From: Candidatus Polarisedimenticolia bacterium
GTDB taxonomy: Bacteria > Acidobacteriota > Polarisedimenticolia > Gp22-AA2 > AA152
Reading direction: 5' to 3'
NCBI GenBank assembly: GCA_036004685.1
Contig: DASYRE010000010.1
Span: 1 to 64,000 of the forward strand
Length of the DNA: 64,000 nucleotides
Under the pieces are notes generated by a model, which was not told the DNA's origin, searched no databases, and worked only from the letters and a program-made list of their open reading frames with translations. Positions within the stretch are counted from its first letter, which is position 1, and each line of letters begins with the position of its first letter. The position numbers were made by a program, and so were the translations under genes. Shown piece by piece: positions 9,399 to 18,217 of this stretch.

Positions 9399-9407
9399 TG
9401 TTATAAT
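9399..9407 (+). promoter_or_regulatory. extended -10 promoter for the 9438 gene and addBA
   Basis: TGtTATAAT at 9399-9407 is a perfect extended -10. No -35 is visible. Transcription from about 9414 would give a leader of ~24 nt before the ATG at 9438 and could continue into addB and addA. Confidence 0.55.
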
Positions 9408-9437
9408 TTCGATCTCTTTGAGGAGAGCGCCTCCGCC

Positions 9438-10355
9438 ATGATCGAAAGGGCCGCCTCCGGGCTCCCCTCGGACTTTCGCAGTCGGCTCCTGATCGACCGA
9501 TACAGCTCGGTCCTTTCGCGGCTGCCGCTGCGGCGGCAGGCGGCGCTCGCCGATCCGCGCTGCCCGGACACCGAAATCTGGAACATCTTCCGCACCCTGG
9601 CGCAGGTCGATCCGGCGCTTTGGCTGCCGCGCCTGATGGCGCTCGGCGGCATCCGTCTGCTCCCCGAGGCCGAAGCGCTGTCGGCGGGATTTGCGCTCAC
9701 GCTCTGGAAGCGGGTGAAGCCTCCTCCCGAGCGGCTCTCCTGGCTGCGGCAGCGCGCCCTGGGCGGCGAGCTCCGCCCCCCGGTGGGGCGCAAGCGCAAA
9801 GGGCGCGTCATCCCTCTTTCGGAGCTGCGCGACGAGCTGAAGATCCGGGCCCGACGCCGGCTGCCCCTGGAGGAGCCGGTGGAGCTGGACGTCGTGGTGA
9901 AATGTCCGAGCCTTGCCCTGTTCGTGGCGATCCCCCGGACGGCGGATACTCCAGGGGAGCCGGCTGCCTCGGACGAGAAAAGGACCCGGCTCCTGCGCCT
10001 GGTCGACGCCGGACTCGCCTACGCCGAGGGCCGGAGCCGGATGCAGCGCCGGCCGGTGAGCTTCTCGCTGCTGGTCCTGGCGCAGAGCCTGGAGGCGCAG
10101 GAGTCCTGGAGCCTGGCGCTCCGGCGGCTGCTCTCCTCAAGCTTGCGCCGCCAGCTGCCTCACCGGACCGGGCTGCCCGATCCGGCCTCGCTGAACGGGA
10201 GATTCGGCGTCGGCGCCTGGGCCGGAGCGAAGCGCCTCCTGCACGATCTTCGCCCTCATGTCTCCGATCCGTTCGAGGCGACGCTCCTGGATCGCCTCCT
10301 CCAGCACGCCCGCCCCTTGGAAGCGCGGCGGATCGGCCAGGGAGCCGCCTCCTGA
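9438..10355 (+). CDS. uncharacterised protein upstream of addBA
   Basis: This 305-residue, Leu/Arg-rich, apparently cytosolic protein shows no signal peptide, membrane segment or catalytic motif that I recognise. It looks mostly alpha-helical, with a basic segment at ~117-145 and a central stretch ELDVVVKCPSLALFVAI that could be a beta-hairpin. I chose the ATG at 9438 because it follows an extended -10 and a GAGGAG element; in-frame codons upstream are not convincing. It precedes addB by 106 bp on the same strand, so a link to recombination repair is possible by context only. Confidence 0.55.
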   Translation: MIERAASGLPSDFRSRLLIDRYSSVLSRLPLRRQAALADPRCPDTEIWNIFRTLAQVDPALWLPRLMALGGIRLLPEAEALSAGFALTLWKRVKPPPERLSWLRQRALGGELRPPVGRKRKGRVIPLSELRDELKIRARRRLPLEEPVELDVVVKCPSLALFVAIPRTADTPGEPAASDEKRTRLLRLVDAGLAYAEGRSRMQRRPVSFSLLVLAQSLEAQESWSLALRRLLSSSLRRQLPHRTGLPDPASLNGRFGVGAWAGAKRLLHDLRPHVSDPFEATLLDRLLQHARPLEARRIGQGAAS

Positions 10356-10461
10356 AGAGACGCCCGATGGACCGGGACGGTCCGCGCGCCGGCCGGAGCT
10401 GCGGGAGCCGAGGCGACGGCCGCGCGCGCGACGCGTAGCGGCGCCGGACGCGGGAGATTCG

Positions 10462-13400
10462 GTGGCGGAGAAGACCCTCATCGCCGGCCGGGCGGGGACG
10501 GGGAAGACGACAGCCGTCCTGGCCCGCGTCGCCGGGCTGATCGCGGAACGCCGGGAAGGGGAGTGCCTCCTCCTTCTCCCGACTCAAAGTCAGGTCGATC
10601 ACCTCAAGGAGATCCTGCTGCGCTCCGGGCGGGGCGGTTTCCAGGACCTCTTCGCGCACACCTTCTTCACTTTCAGCCGGAGCCTGTTCCAGGGTCTTCC
10701 CGAGGCGCTCGTCCCGGAGGAGGGCCGGGATTTCCTGATCCGCCTCCTTCTCGAATCGGAGCGCTTCCCGAGCTTCGCAAGCGTCCTGGAGTTCCCGGGT
10801 TTCCGGCGGCTCCTCGGGGAGGGCCTTCGCGAGCTGAGGGAGAACCTCGTCTCGCCCGACGACTATGCGCGCCGGATTCTCGCTCCACTCGACGCAGCGG
10901 GAAGGGCGTCGCCGCGCCACCGGGAGCTGGAGAGGGCGTATTCCGCCTACGTCCGGCTCCTCCGCGAGAGGCGGAGGGTCGACCCGGAAGGGATGATGCT
11001 CGCCGCCGTCGGACGTCTGGAAACGGATGCGACGCTCCTGGCCTCGCGGCGGCTCCTCCTGGTCGACGGCTTCCATGACTTCACTCCGGTCGAGCTCCGC
11101 CTGCTGGAGCTGCTTTCCGAGCGGATTCCGGAGTCGATCTTCACGCTGAGCTTCGATCCCGCGAGCCCCGGACACGCAGCCTTCGCCGCGTCGGTCCCCG
11201 CCCGCAGGCGCCTGCTGGAGCTCGGATTCAGAGAGATGCCGCGCGCCGCGAATCGGCGCACCCTCGATCCGACGCTGGTCCGGCTGGAGGCCGCCCTCTT
11301 CGAGGGGCCGCGGGAGGCGGGGCCGGCCGGGGATTCGCTGCGGATCCTGTGGGCGTCACGGGAAGAGGCGGAAGTGGAGAGCATCGCGCGGGCCATCCTC
11401 CGGCTGGTTCGCGAAGAAGGAGTCGCGTGGCGCGAGATTGCCGTCGTCTTCCGTGACTTGCAAGGAGTGGCGGATCGGGCAGAGGGGACTTTCCACCGGC
11501 TCGGCATCCCGGTGCGGATTTCCCACCCGAAGCCTCTCGGCGCTCAGCCGGTAGTCCGGTTTCTCCTCGATCTCGGCCGGGTTGTGGGCGGCGTCTGCGA
11601 TTCCGAAACGATGATCCGCCTCGGGAGATCGACGTATGCGGTCTGGCTGGAGCTCGAAGAGGTGGATCGACTCGACGTGGCCCTGCGCGAGAACGCCCCG
11701 CCCTTCGATCCGGAGGGCTGGGCGGCGCTTGCCTTGAAGCTCGACCTGCCTGGGCTCAAGCGATTCCTGAAGGTGGTGTCCCGGGGCCGCGAGCGCCTCG
11801 CCGCGCAACGCAGCCTGCCGGGGGTCGCGCGAGTCTGGCGGGAGACCTTTCTGGAAGTCGCCCTGCCGGCGGGGATCGAGACGGCGCGGCTGGGGGAGAC
11901 GGGCCTTCGCGGTCCGGAAGAGTGCGCCGCGATCGAGGCCTTCTGGAGGATCGTCGAGGAGGCGGCGGAGTGGACCGCGCTCCCGGAAAGAGAGCGATCC
12001 GCCGAACCGCGGCGGGCGCCGGGGAACGCCGAGGCCCTGCTGCATCGACTTCTCCGCGGCGTCGGCGAGGAGGTCCGCGAGGCCGGCTTCCGGATTCGTG
12101 ATCGGCGGCGCGACGCGGTCAACCTCATCGACGCGCGGGAAGCACGGCAATGGGAGGCCTCGACGGTCTTCGTGGGCGGCATCCTGGAGCGCCGGTTTCC
12201 CCCGGCTCCCGTCGAGGGGCTGCTCTTCGACGACGAGGACCGCCGCTGCCTGAACGCCTCGGGGCTGAGATTTCGCGATCGATCCTGGAAAGAAGACGAG
12301 GAGCGGTTTCTCTTCTACACCGCCGTGAGCCGTGCCCGCGACCGCCTGATCCTCTCCTACCCCGACTCCGACGAGCGCGGCAATCGGGCGCTGCCCTCCT
12401 TCTTCCTGCGGGAGGTCGAGCGGATCTTTTCCCCGCAGGGGCTCTCCGGCCGGACGGTGAGACGGCCGGCCTCGGAAGTGCTGCCCTCCCCGGAGACCGC
12501 GGCCGACCTGCAGGAAGTGGATCGGATCGCGATGTCGGGACTGGCGGCGCGGCATCCGCGGCCCGAGGAACGCAAGGAAATCCGCCTCGCCGCCGCGCTC
12601 TACGGCCTGCGCCGCGAGGCTCCCTCGTTCCGCGAGCGCTTCGCCGGCCTGCTGTCCCGGACGCCGCCGCGGCTCCGGGATCCCGCCATCCTGGCCGAGC
12701 TCGCCGCCGCGGACGCCGCGCTGAGCGACAGCGCCCTGCGTTCCTTCCTCCAATGCCCTTATCTTCATTTCGTGAAGAAACAGCTGCGCGTCGAGGCGCT
12801 GCCCGGCCGGGAAATGGAACCCCTCGACCTGGGGACCCTGATTCACGACGTGCTCAAGGAGCATTTCGAGTCGGGCGGCGAGAGCGACTTCCTGGAATGC
12901 CTCGAGCGCCACTTCCGGGCGGCGGCGGCCGCGAAACGCGTTTCCTTCCGCCGCCGTGCCGAGCGGTGGCAGCTGCGCCGCGCGCTGGCGGCCTTCCTGC
13001 CGAAGGAAGCGGAACGCCTTCGCCGCCTCGGTCTTTCCCCCGGGCGCTTCGAACACGACTTCGGCACTTCGAAGTCGGCGTCCCCCGCGGTCATGCTGGA
13101 CGGGGAGGGGCGCGGCGAGCGCCTGTCGGGGAAGATCGACCGGATCGACCTCCTGCCGGGAGGGCGGGCGGGCGTGATCGTCGACTACAAGTACAGCTCC
13201 GCCGCCGGCGTCCGGAAGCAGCGCGATGAAAGCCTCGGGAAAAAGGGGGAGATCAAAGCCTTCCAGGTCGCCATCTATCTGCTCGCGCTCGAAGAGGCGC
13301 TCGGGCTTCTTCCGGCGGGCGCGGAGCTCGTGTCGCTGAAGAAAAGGGTCGAGCGGTTCGGAATCGGGCGCCGCGATCTCCTCCGCGACGCGGGTCTCGA

Positions 13401-13620
13401 GCGGGACCTCGAAGAGGACTGGGAGCTTCTCGAGGAAAGCGAGTTCCGCGCTTTCCTGGACCGGGCGCGCGTGGCGATGAGCCGTCTGGCGCGGCGAATC
13501 CGGGCAGGCGAGATCGACACGCATCCGGCCGACCCGGAGGCGTGCGGGCCCGGGGAGTGCGACGCCGCCGACATCTGTCGCTTCGACCGGTGGGTGGGCC
13601 GGACGGACGCGGAGGAGTGA
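10462..13620 (+). CDS. addB: AddB-like helicase/nuclease subunit
   Basis: AddB pairs with AddA to resect double-strand breaks for RecA loading. The 1052-residue protein has an N-terminal Walker A AGRAGTGKT (~9-17), a Walker-B-like LLLVDGFHD, and a C-terminal PD-(D/E)XK nuclease with GKIDRID and VDYK (Asp908, Lys910). The Fe-S cysteines of AddB nucleases are visible: one in FLQCPYLHF before the nuclease and three at the end (C-x4-C-x5-C in CGPGECDAADIC). GTG at 10462 follows a GGGAGA site; the open frame upstream is low-complexity and unlikely to be translated. Its stop overlaps the addA start (TGATG). Confidence 0.88.
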   Translation: MAEKTLIAGRAGTGKTTAVLARVAGLIAERREGECLLLLPTQSQVDHLKEILLRSGRGGFQDLFAHTFFTFSRSLFQGLPEALVPEEGRDFLIRLLLESERFPSFASVLEFPGFRRLLGEGLRELRENLVSPDDYARRILAPLDAAGRASPRHRELERAYSAYVRLLRERRRVDPEGMMLAAVGRLETDATLLASRRLLLVDGFHDFTPVELRLLELLSERIPESIFTLSFDPASPGHAAFAASVPARRRLLELGFREMPRAANRRTLDPTLVRLEAALFEGPREAGPAGDSLRILWASREEAEVESIARAILRLVREEGVAWREIAVVFRDLQGVADRAEGTFHRLGIPVRISHPKPLGAQPVVRFLLDLGRVVGGVCDSETMIRLGRSTYAVWLELEEVDRLDVALRENAPPFDPEGWAALALKLDLPGLKRFLKVVSRGRERLAAQRSLPGVARVWRETFLEVALPAGIETARLGETGLRGPEECAAIEAFWRIVEEAAEWTALPERERSAEPRRAPGNAEALLHRLLRGVGEEVREAGFRIRDRRRDAVNLIDAREARQWEASTVFVGGILERRFPPAPVEGLLFDDEDRRCLNASGLRFRDRSWKEDEERFLFYTAVSRARDRLILSYPDSDERGNRALPSFFLREVERIFSPQGLSGRTVRRPASEVLPSPETAADLQEVDRIAMSGLAARHPRPEERKEIRLAAALYGLRREAPSFRERFAGLLSRTPPRLRDPAILAELAAADAALSDSALRSFLQCPYLHFVKKQLRVEALPGREMEPLDLGTLIHDVLKEHFESGGESDFLECLERHFRAAAAAKRVSFRRRAERWQLRRALAAFLPKEAERLRRLGLSPGRFEHDFGTSKSASPAVMLDGEGRGERLSGKIDRIDLLPGGRAGVIVDYKYSSAAGVRKQRDESLGKKGEIKAFQVAIYLLALEEALGLLPAGAELVSLKKRVERFGIGRRDLLRDAGLERDLEEDWELLEESEFRAFLDRARVAMSRLARRIRAGEIDTHPADPEACGPGECDAADICRFDRWVGRTDAEE

Positions 13621-16600
13621 TGGCGGGGACGCCGACGCGGGCCCAGAAGGACGCCGTCGAGCGCGACGCGCCGGATCTGTGCGTCACGGCGGGCGCCGGC
13701 TCCGGAAAGACCCGGGTCCTGGTCGATCGCTTCGTCCGCCTGGTCCTCGACGCCGGCGTGCCGCCCGATCGAATCCTCGCGATCACCTTCACCGAGAAAG
13801 CCGCCGCGGAAATGAAGGAGCGCATCGCCCAGGCGCTCGAAGCGCGCGGCGGGGAGGAGTGGCGAAGAGCGGCGGAATTCGCCGCCGTCTCGACGATCGA
13901 CTCCTTCTGCGCCCGGATCCTCCGCGAGAACGCCCTGGACGCGTCGGTGGATCCCCGCTTCACGGTCCTCGAGGAGCTCGACGCCGACCGTCTCCTGGAG
14001 GAGGCCGTCGACGCCGTCCTGCTCGCCAGGCCGGAAGTGGAGCTGGCGGACCTCCTGAGCCGGACGGGGATTCCGGCTCTTCCCGCGCGCCGCGGGATCC
14101 CGGACCTGCCGAAGACGCTCTGCGAGCTTTACAAGAAGGTGCGAGCCACCGGGAAGGCCGTCGACCTGGCGACGCTTTCCCCGCCGGCGTTGCCGGAGCC
14201 GGCCTCCGCGAATCTCCGGAGCGCCCTCGCCGAGGTTCGCCGGCTGCTCGAGGCCGGGACGCCGACGCCGCTTCAGTTCGAGAAGGGGAGAGCGCTGCTC
14301 CCGCTGGTCGAGGAGGTCGAGGGGGTCCGCGGCTCGGCGGCCGAGATGGCCGCGGAATTCGCGCGTCTCGCCGCCCGCGTCCGGCTGCCGGCAAGCCAGA
14401 ACGAGCCGCTCAAGGTGGCGCTCCAGGGCGTCCAGAACGCCCTGTCGGAACGCCTGTCGGAGCGGCTGGAAGAAGAGGCGCGGCCGTTGCGGGCGCTCTT
14501 CGGAGAGCTCCTGGGCGAGCTGGATGGCGTGTACGAGGCGAGAAAGCGCGCGGCCGCGTCGCTCGATTTCGCCGATCTGGGATGGAAAGCGCGCGCCCTG
14601 CTCGCCGGATCTCCCGCGGTGCGCCGACGGCTGGCCCGCACGTTCCGGCACATCTTCGTCGACGAGTTCCAGGACACGAATCCGCTCCAAAAAGAGATCC
14701 TCGACCTGCTGCGCGCGGGGAATTGTCTCTTTGCGACGGGCGACCCGAAACAGTCGATCTACGGCTTCCGGGACGCCGACGTCGGGATCCTCGCCCGGTT
14801 CCGGAGGGAGGTCGAGCCGGCGCGGGGGCACGTCGCGCTGGCCGACAACTTTCGCAGCCGGCCGGAAATCGTCAGCTTCGCCAACCGCCTCTTCGCATCG
14901 GGCCTCTGGAGGCCGGGAGAGATCGCCTTCGAAGCGATGGCCCCCGCGGGCGATTTCTCCGGCAAATCGATTCCTTCGGTGGAGCTCCTGGTGGCGGAGG
15001 GGACGAGCGCGGCGGAAGGCAGGCGATCCGAGGCGGAAGCGCTAGCAGCGCGCCTCGAGGAGCTGGTGGAGGAACGGGCCGTAGTCGCCACCCGGACGGA
15101 TGCGGAAAAGGCGGGAGCGCCCCTGTCGTACGGCGACGTCGCGATCCTGTTCCGCAGCACGGCGGGGATGCGGTTTTACGAGCGGGCCCTGGCGGACCGA
15201 CAGATTCCCTACTTCGTCCAGAAGGGAAGGGGATATTTTCAGACCCAGGAGGTGCGTGATCTGGTGAATCTCGTCCGCGTTCTCGACAACCCGAGGGACG
15301 ACGCTCACCTCGCCGCGGTGCTGCGCTCGCCCCTGTGCGGACTCGACGAGGACGATCTCTACCTCCTGTGCCGGCGGGCCCCGGGCCCGCCGCCGAAAAA
15401 GCTCGTCGAGAATCTCGCCGCGCGCGCCGACCAGCTCCCGAAGAGGAGCCGCGGCCGGCTCCAGGCTTTCGCCGATCTGCTGGACCGGCTCCGGATGCGG
15501 AAAGGACAGGGCCCGCTCTGGATGGCCCTCGACGAGGTGGTTTCTGCCACGCGGCTGACCGAGGCGGCGCTCCTGCATTTCGACGGGAAGCGTCGTCTCG
15601 CCAACCTCAGGAAAGTGGTCGAGCTGGTGCGACACTGGGAGGCGCGGGGGAGCGCCTCTCTTCCCGAGCTCGTCGAGATCCTCGAAGCCGCCGCGGCTCC
15701 GGAAGTCCGCGAATCGGAAGCCACGATCGAAGCGTCCGGGGACGACGTCGTGCAGCTGATGACGGTGCACGCCGCCAAGGGGCTCGAGTTTCCGGCGGTG
15801 GTCCTGGCCGATCTCGGCCGCGAGGAGAGGGCCGCAAGCCACCGCGAGATTTTCCGGCGCGACCTGGGCCTGGGAATCCCGCTCCAGGATCCGGAAACCG
15901 GCCTCCGCGGCCTCCATCCTGCGAGCTACGCCGCCGCGCGGCGGGCGCTCGAGGAATCGGCGGCCCAGGAGGAAAACCGTCTCCTCTATGTCGCCGTGAC
16001 CCGCGCCCAGGAGCATTTGATTCTCAGCGGGTGGCGGAAGAAGGGGAGAGCGGCGAGCCGCTCCTGGCTGAAGGCGATCCTCGAAGCCCTGGGCGGCGAG
16101 GACGCGCTGCGCGCCGATCCCGCCCTGCGCTGGGAGCCGGCGTCGCGCCAGCCCTCGCCGCGCGCCCGGCGGACTTCGTTGCTGGAGCGGCACGGCGAGG
16201 CGGTGGCCGCGGGCGCTCCGCTGCCGGAATTTCCGGAGAGCGCCGCGGCGAGGGACGAGGCGGAGCGGCTCCTCCGGCGGATCGCGCTTCCCCTTCCGCC
16301 GGCCGCGGAGACGCCCTTCCTGACGACGACGACCGAAATCGTTCAGCATCGGATCTGCCCGCGCCGCTACCACCTTCGCTATCTGCTGGCGGCGCCCGCC
16401 CGGGAGCCTTGGTCGCGCGCCGACGGGGGCGAGCGGCCCGGCGCGGAGAACCAGGACGACGAGATCCCCGCGGACCTTCTGGGAGACCGGGTCCACCGGA
16501 TTCTCGCCGAGGCGCCCGACTCTCCGAGGGTGAAGGAAATCCTGGCGACGCTCTCGGCGGGCGATCGGATCGTGGCGCTGCGCCAGGTGGAGACTTTCCG

Positions 16601-17087
16601 CGGCAGTCGCCTGGGGCGGGAGGCCGCCGCCGGAGCGGCGATGAAGGAGGTGCCTTTCGCGATCCGCCGGAACGAGGCGACGATCCGGGGCCAGATCGAC
16701 CTGATCCTGGCGAGCCCGGACGGAGGGCTGCAGCTGGTCGATTACAAGACGAGCCGGATCGCCGCCGCCGAGGTGAAGGAGAAAGCGCTCGACTACGAGC
16801 TGCAGCTCCGGATCTACGCGCTGGCGGCCCGCGAGATCCTGGGACGGCGGGTCGCCTCCGCCTGTCTGTATTTCCTCGAGCCGGACGTGGTCCATCCGGT
16901 GGAAGTGACGCCGGCCGCCTTGGAGGAGGCGGAGGCCTCGATCGCCTCCTTCTTCGAAGCGCACCGCGGGCGCGCTTTCCCGCAGAATCCCGCGCGGCAC
17001 TGCTTCTCGTGCGGCTATCTGGAAGCCTATTGCCCGGATCTTCGGGGCGCTCTTTCGGGGGAAAGATCGGGCCCGGGAAGAAGGTGA
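13620..17087 (+). CDS. addA: AddA-like UvrD helicase/nuclease subunit
   Basis: The 1155-residue protein is an SF1A helicase with a C-terminal nuclease. Walker A TAGAGSGKT starts at residue 23; TFTEKAAAEM (motif Ia), VDEFQDTN (motif II), GDPKQSIYGFRDAD (motif III) and VAVTRAQEHL (motif VI) follow. The nuclease has GQIDLIL and LVDYKTSR (Asp1041). A cysteine before the nuclease (RICPRRYHL) and three at the end (CFSCGYLEAYC) suggest an Fe-S staple like that of AddB. The start overlaps the addB stop by one base, so the subunits are translationally coupled. It converges on a dehydratase gene 31 bp away. Confidence 0.9.
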   Translation: MAGTPTRAQKDAVERDAPDLCVTAGAGSGKTRVLVDRFVRLVLDAGVPPDRILAITFTEKAAAEMKERIAQALEARGGEEWRRAAEFAAVSTIDSFCARILRENALDASVDPRFTVLEELDADRLLEEAVDAVLLARPEVELADLLSRTGIPALPARRGIPDLPKTLCELYKKVRATGKAVDLATLSPPALPEPASANLRSALAEVRRLLEAGTPTPLQFEKGRALLPLVEEVEGVRGSAAEMAAEFARLAARVRLPASQNEPLKVALQGVQNALSERLSERLEEEARPLRALFGELLGELDGVYEARKRAAASLDFADLGWKARALLAGSPAVRRRLARTFRHIFVDEFQDTNPLQKEILDLLRAGNCLFATGDPKQSIYGFRDADVGILARFRREVEPARGHVALADNFRSRPEIVSFANRLFASGLWRPGEIAFEAMAPAGDFSGKSIPSVELLVAEGTSAAEGRRSEAEALAARLEELVEERAVVATRTDAEKAGAPLSYGDVAILFRSTAGMRFYERALADRQIPYFVQKGRGYFQTQEVRDLVNLVRVLDNPRDDAHLAAVLRSPLCGLDEDDLYLLCRRAPGPPPKKLVENLAARADQLPKRSRGRLQAFADLLDRLRMRKGQGPLWMALDEVVSATRLTEAALLHFDGKRRLANLRKVVELVRHWEARGSASLPELVEILEAAAAPEVRESEATIEASGDDVVQLMTVHAAKGLEFPAVVLADLGREERAASHREIFRRDLGLGIPLQDPETGLRGLHPASYAAARRALEESAAQEENRLLYVAVTRAQEHLILSGWRKKGRAASRSWLKAILEALGGEDALRADPALRWEPASRQPSPRARRTSLLERHGEAVAAGAPLPEFPESAAARDEAERLLRRIALPLPPAAETPFLTTTTEIVQHRICPRRYHLRYLLAAPAREPWSRADGGERPGAENQDDEIPADLLGDRVHRILAEAPDSPRVKEILATLSAGDRIVALRQVETFRGSRLGREAAAGAAMKEVPFAIRRNEATIRGQIDLILASPDGGLQLVDYKTSRIAAAEVKEKALDYELQLRIYALAAREILGRRVASACLYFLEPDVVHPVEVTPAALEEAEASIASFFEAHRGRAFPQNPARHCFSCGYLEAYCPDLRGALSGERSGPGRR

Positions 17088-17118
17088 GGATTCAGGCGAG
17101 GATGGCGGCGCGGCGGGC

Positions 17119-18084
17119 TCAAGCGCTCCGCGGCGCCAGGGCCGCCGGCTCCACGTTGCCGCCGCTGATCACCGCGACGACCCGGCGCCCCCGGAACTTC
17201 TCTCCGTGGAACAAGGCACCAGCCGTCGCGACCGCCCCCGACGGCTCGGCCACGATCTTGGCCCGCGTGAGCAGGAGTATCATCGCCTCGCGAATCTCCT
17301 CCTCCTTGACGCGGAGGATGCCGCGGACTACTTCCTGGACCACCGGAAAAGGGACCTGTCCCGGCTCGAGGCTCCGGAGGCCGTCCGCGATCGTCGGACA
17401 AGATGCGATGCGCACGATTCTGCCGGCCTCGATCGACCGCGCCCAGTCGTCCGCCACCTCCGGCTCGACGCCGTAGACTTCTATCTCGGGCCGGAAGGCG
17501 CGGGCCGCCGCGCAGACGCCGCCCAGCAGTCCGCCTCCGCCCACCGGCACCAGCACCACTTCCACGCCGGGCTCCTGCTGGAGGATCTCCAGCAGCACGG
17601 TCCCCTGGCCGAGGAGGATGCGTGGATCCTCGTAGGGCGGCACCATCGTCAGTCCGCGCTCGCGCGCCACCCCTTCGGCGAAGGCCTTTCGCTCCTGAGG
17701 GGTGAGGCCGTGCTGCAGGACCTCCGCTCCGTAGTCCCGCGTCGCCGCGAGCTTGAGGCCGGTGGCGTCGGTCGGCATGACGATCACCGACCGGACGGAC
17801 AACCGCCGGGCGGAAAGAGCGACTGCCTGGGCGTGGTTTCCCGAGGAATAGGTGATGACCCCGCGCGTCCGATCCGGCTCCGCCAGCGTGGAAATCATGT
17901 AATGCGCGCCGCGAAACTTGAAGGCCCCGACTTTCTGGAAGTTCTCGCACTTGAACGCCAAGTCGAAGCCGGCGCGCCGCGACAGCGTCGCGCACCGCAG
18001 GATCGGCGTGCGGTGCGCCGCGCCCGAAAGGCTCCGGCTGGCGGCCTCGAACGCCTCGCGGCGGTAGTCGTTCCAGTCGTGCAT
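17119..18084 (-). CDS. threonine/serine dehydratase-family PLP enzyme
   Basis: This 321-residue fold-type II PLP enzyme has the Schiff-base lysine Lys56 in GAFKFRG, SSGNHAQA for substrate carboxylate binding and the phosphate-binding glycine loop GGGGLLGG. The family includes catabolic threonine dehydratase and serine racemase; no C-terminal ACT regulatory domain is present, so it is not the feedback-inhibited biosynthetic IlvA type. The ATG at 18084 has a GGAGAA site. The upstream in-frame extension of 45 codons looks like non-coding divergent promoter DNA. Confidence 0.85.
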   Translation of the reverse strand: MHDWNDYRREAFEAASRSLSGAAHRTPILRCATLSRRAGFDLAFKCENFQKVGAFKFRGAHYMISTLAEPDRTRGVITYSSGNHAQAVALSARRLSVRSVIVMPTDATGLKLAATRDYGAEVLQHGLTPQERKAFAEGVARERGLTMVPPYEDPRILLGQGTVLLEILQQEPGVEVVLVPVGGGGLLGGVCAAARAFRPEIEVYGVEPEVADDWARSIEAGRIVRIASCPTIADGLRSLEPGQVPFPVVQEVVRGILRVKEEEIREAMILLLTRAKIVAEPSGAVATAGALFHGEKFRGRRVVAVISGGNVEPAALAPRSA

Positions 18085-18217
18085 CGAGATTCTCCGCGGC
18101 GGGAGGCGCGCACCGGTGGCCGGTGGGAACGCCGCCGGCGCGACCACCGATTCTAACCCACGCGGGCCGGTTCCCGCGCGGCTGGACACTGCTGGCGCGG
18201 CCGCGTTACGATTCCCC

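Noticed and set aside
10258-10461. Longer AddB with an N-terminal extension from 10258
   Set aside because: The first ~68 residues are Arg/Pro low-complexity, overlap the previous gene's end and lack a ribosome site, while GTG 10462 has one just before the Walker A motif.
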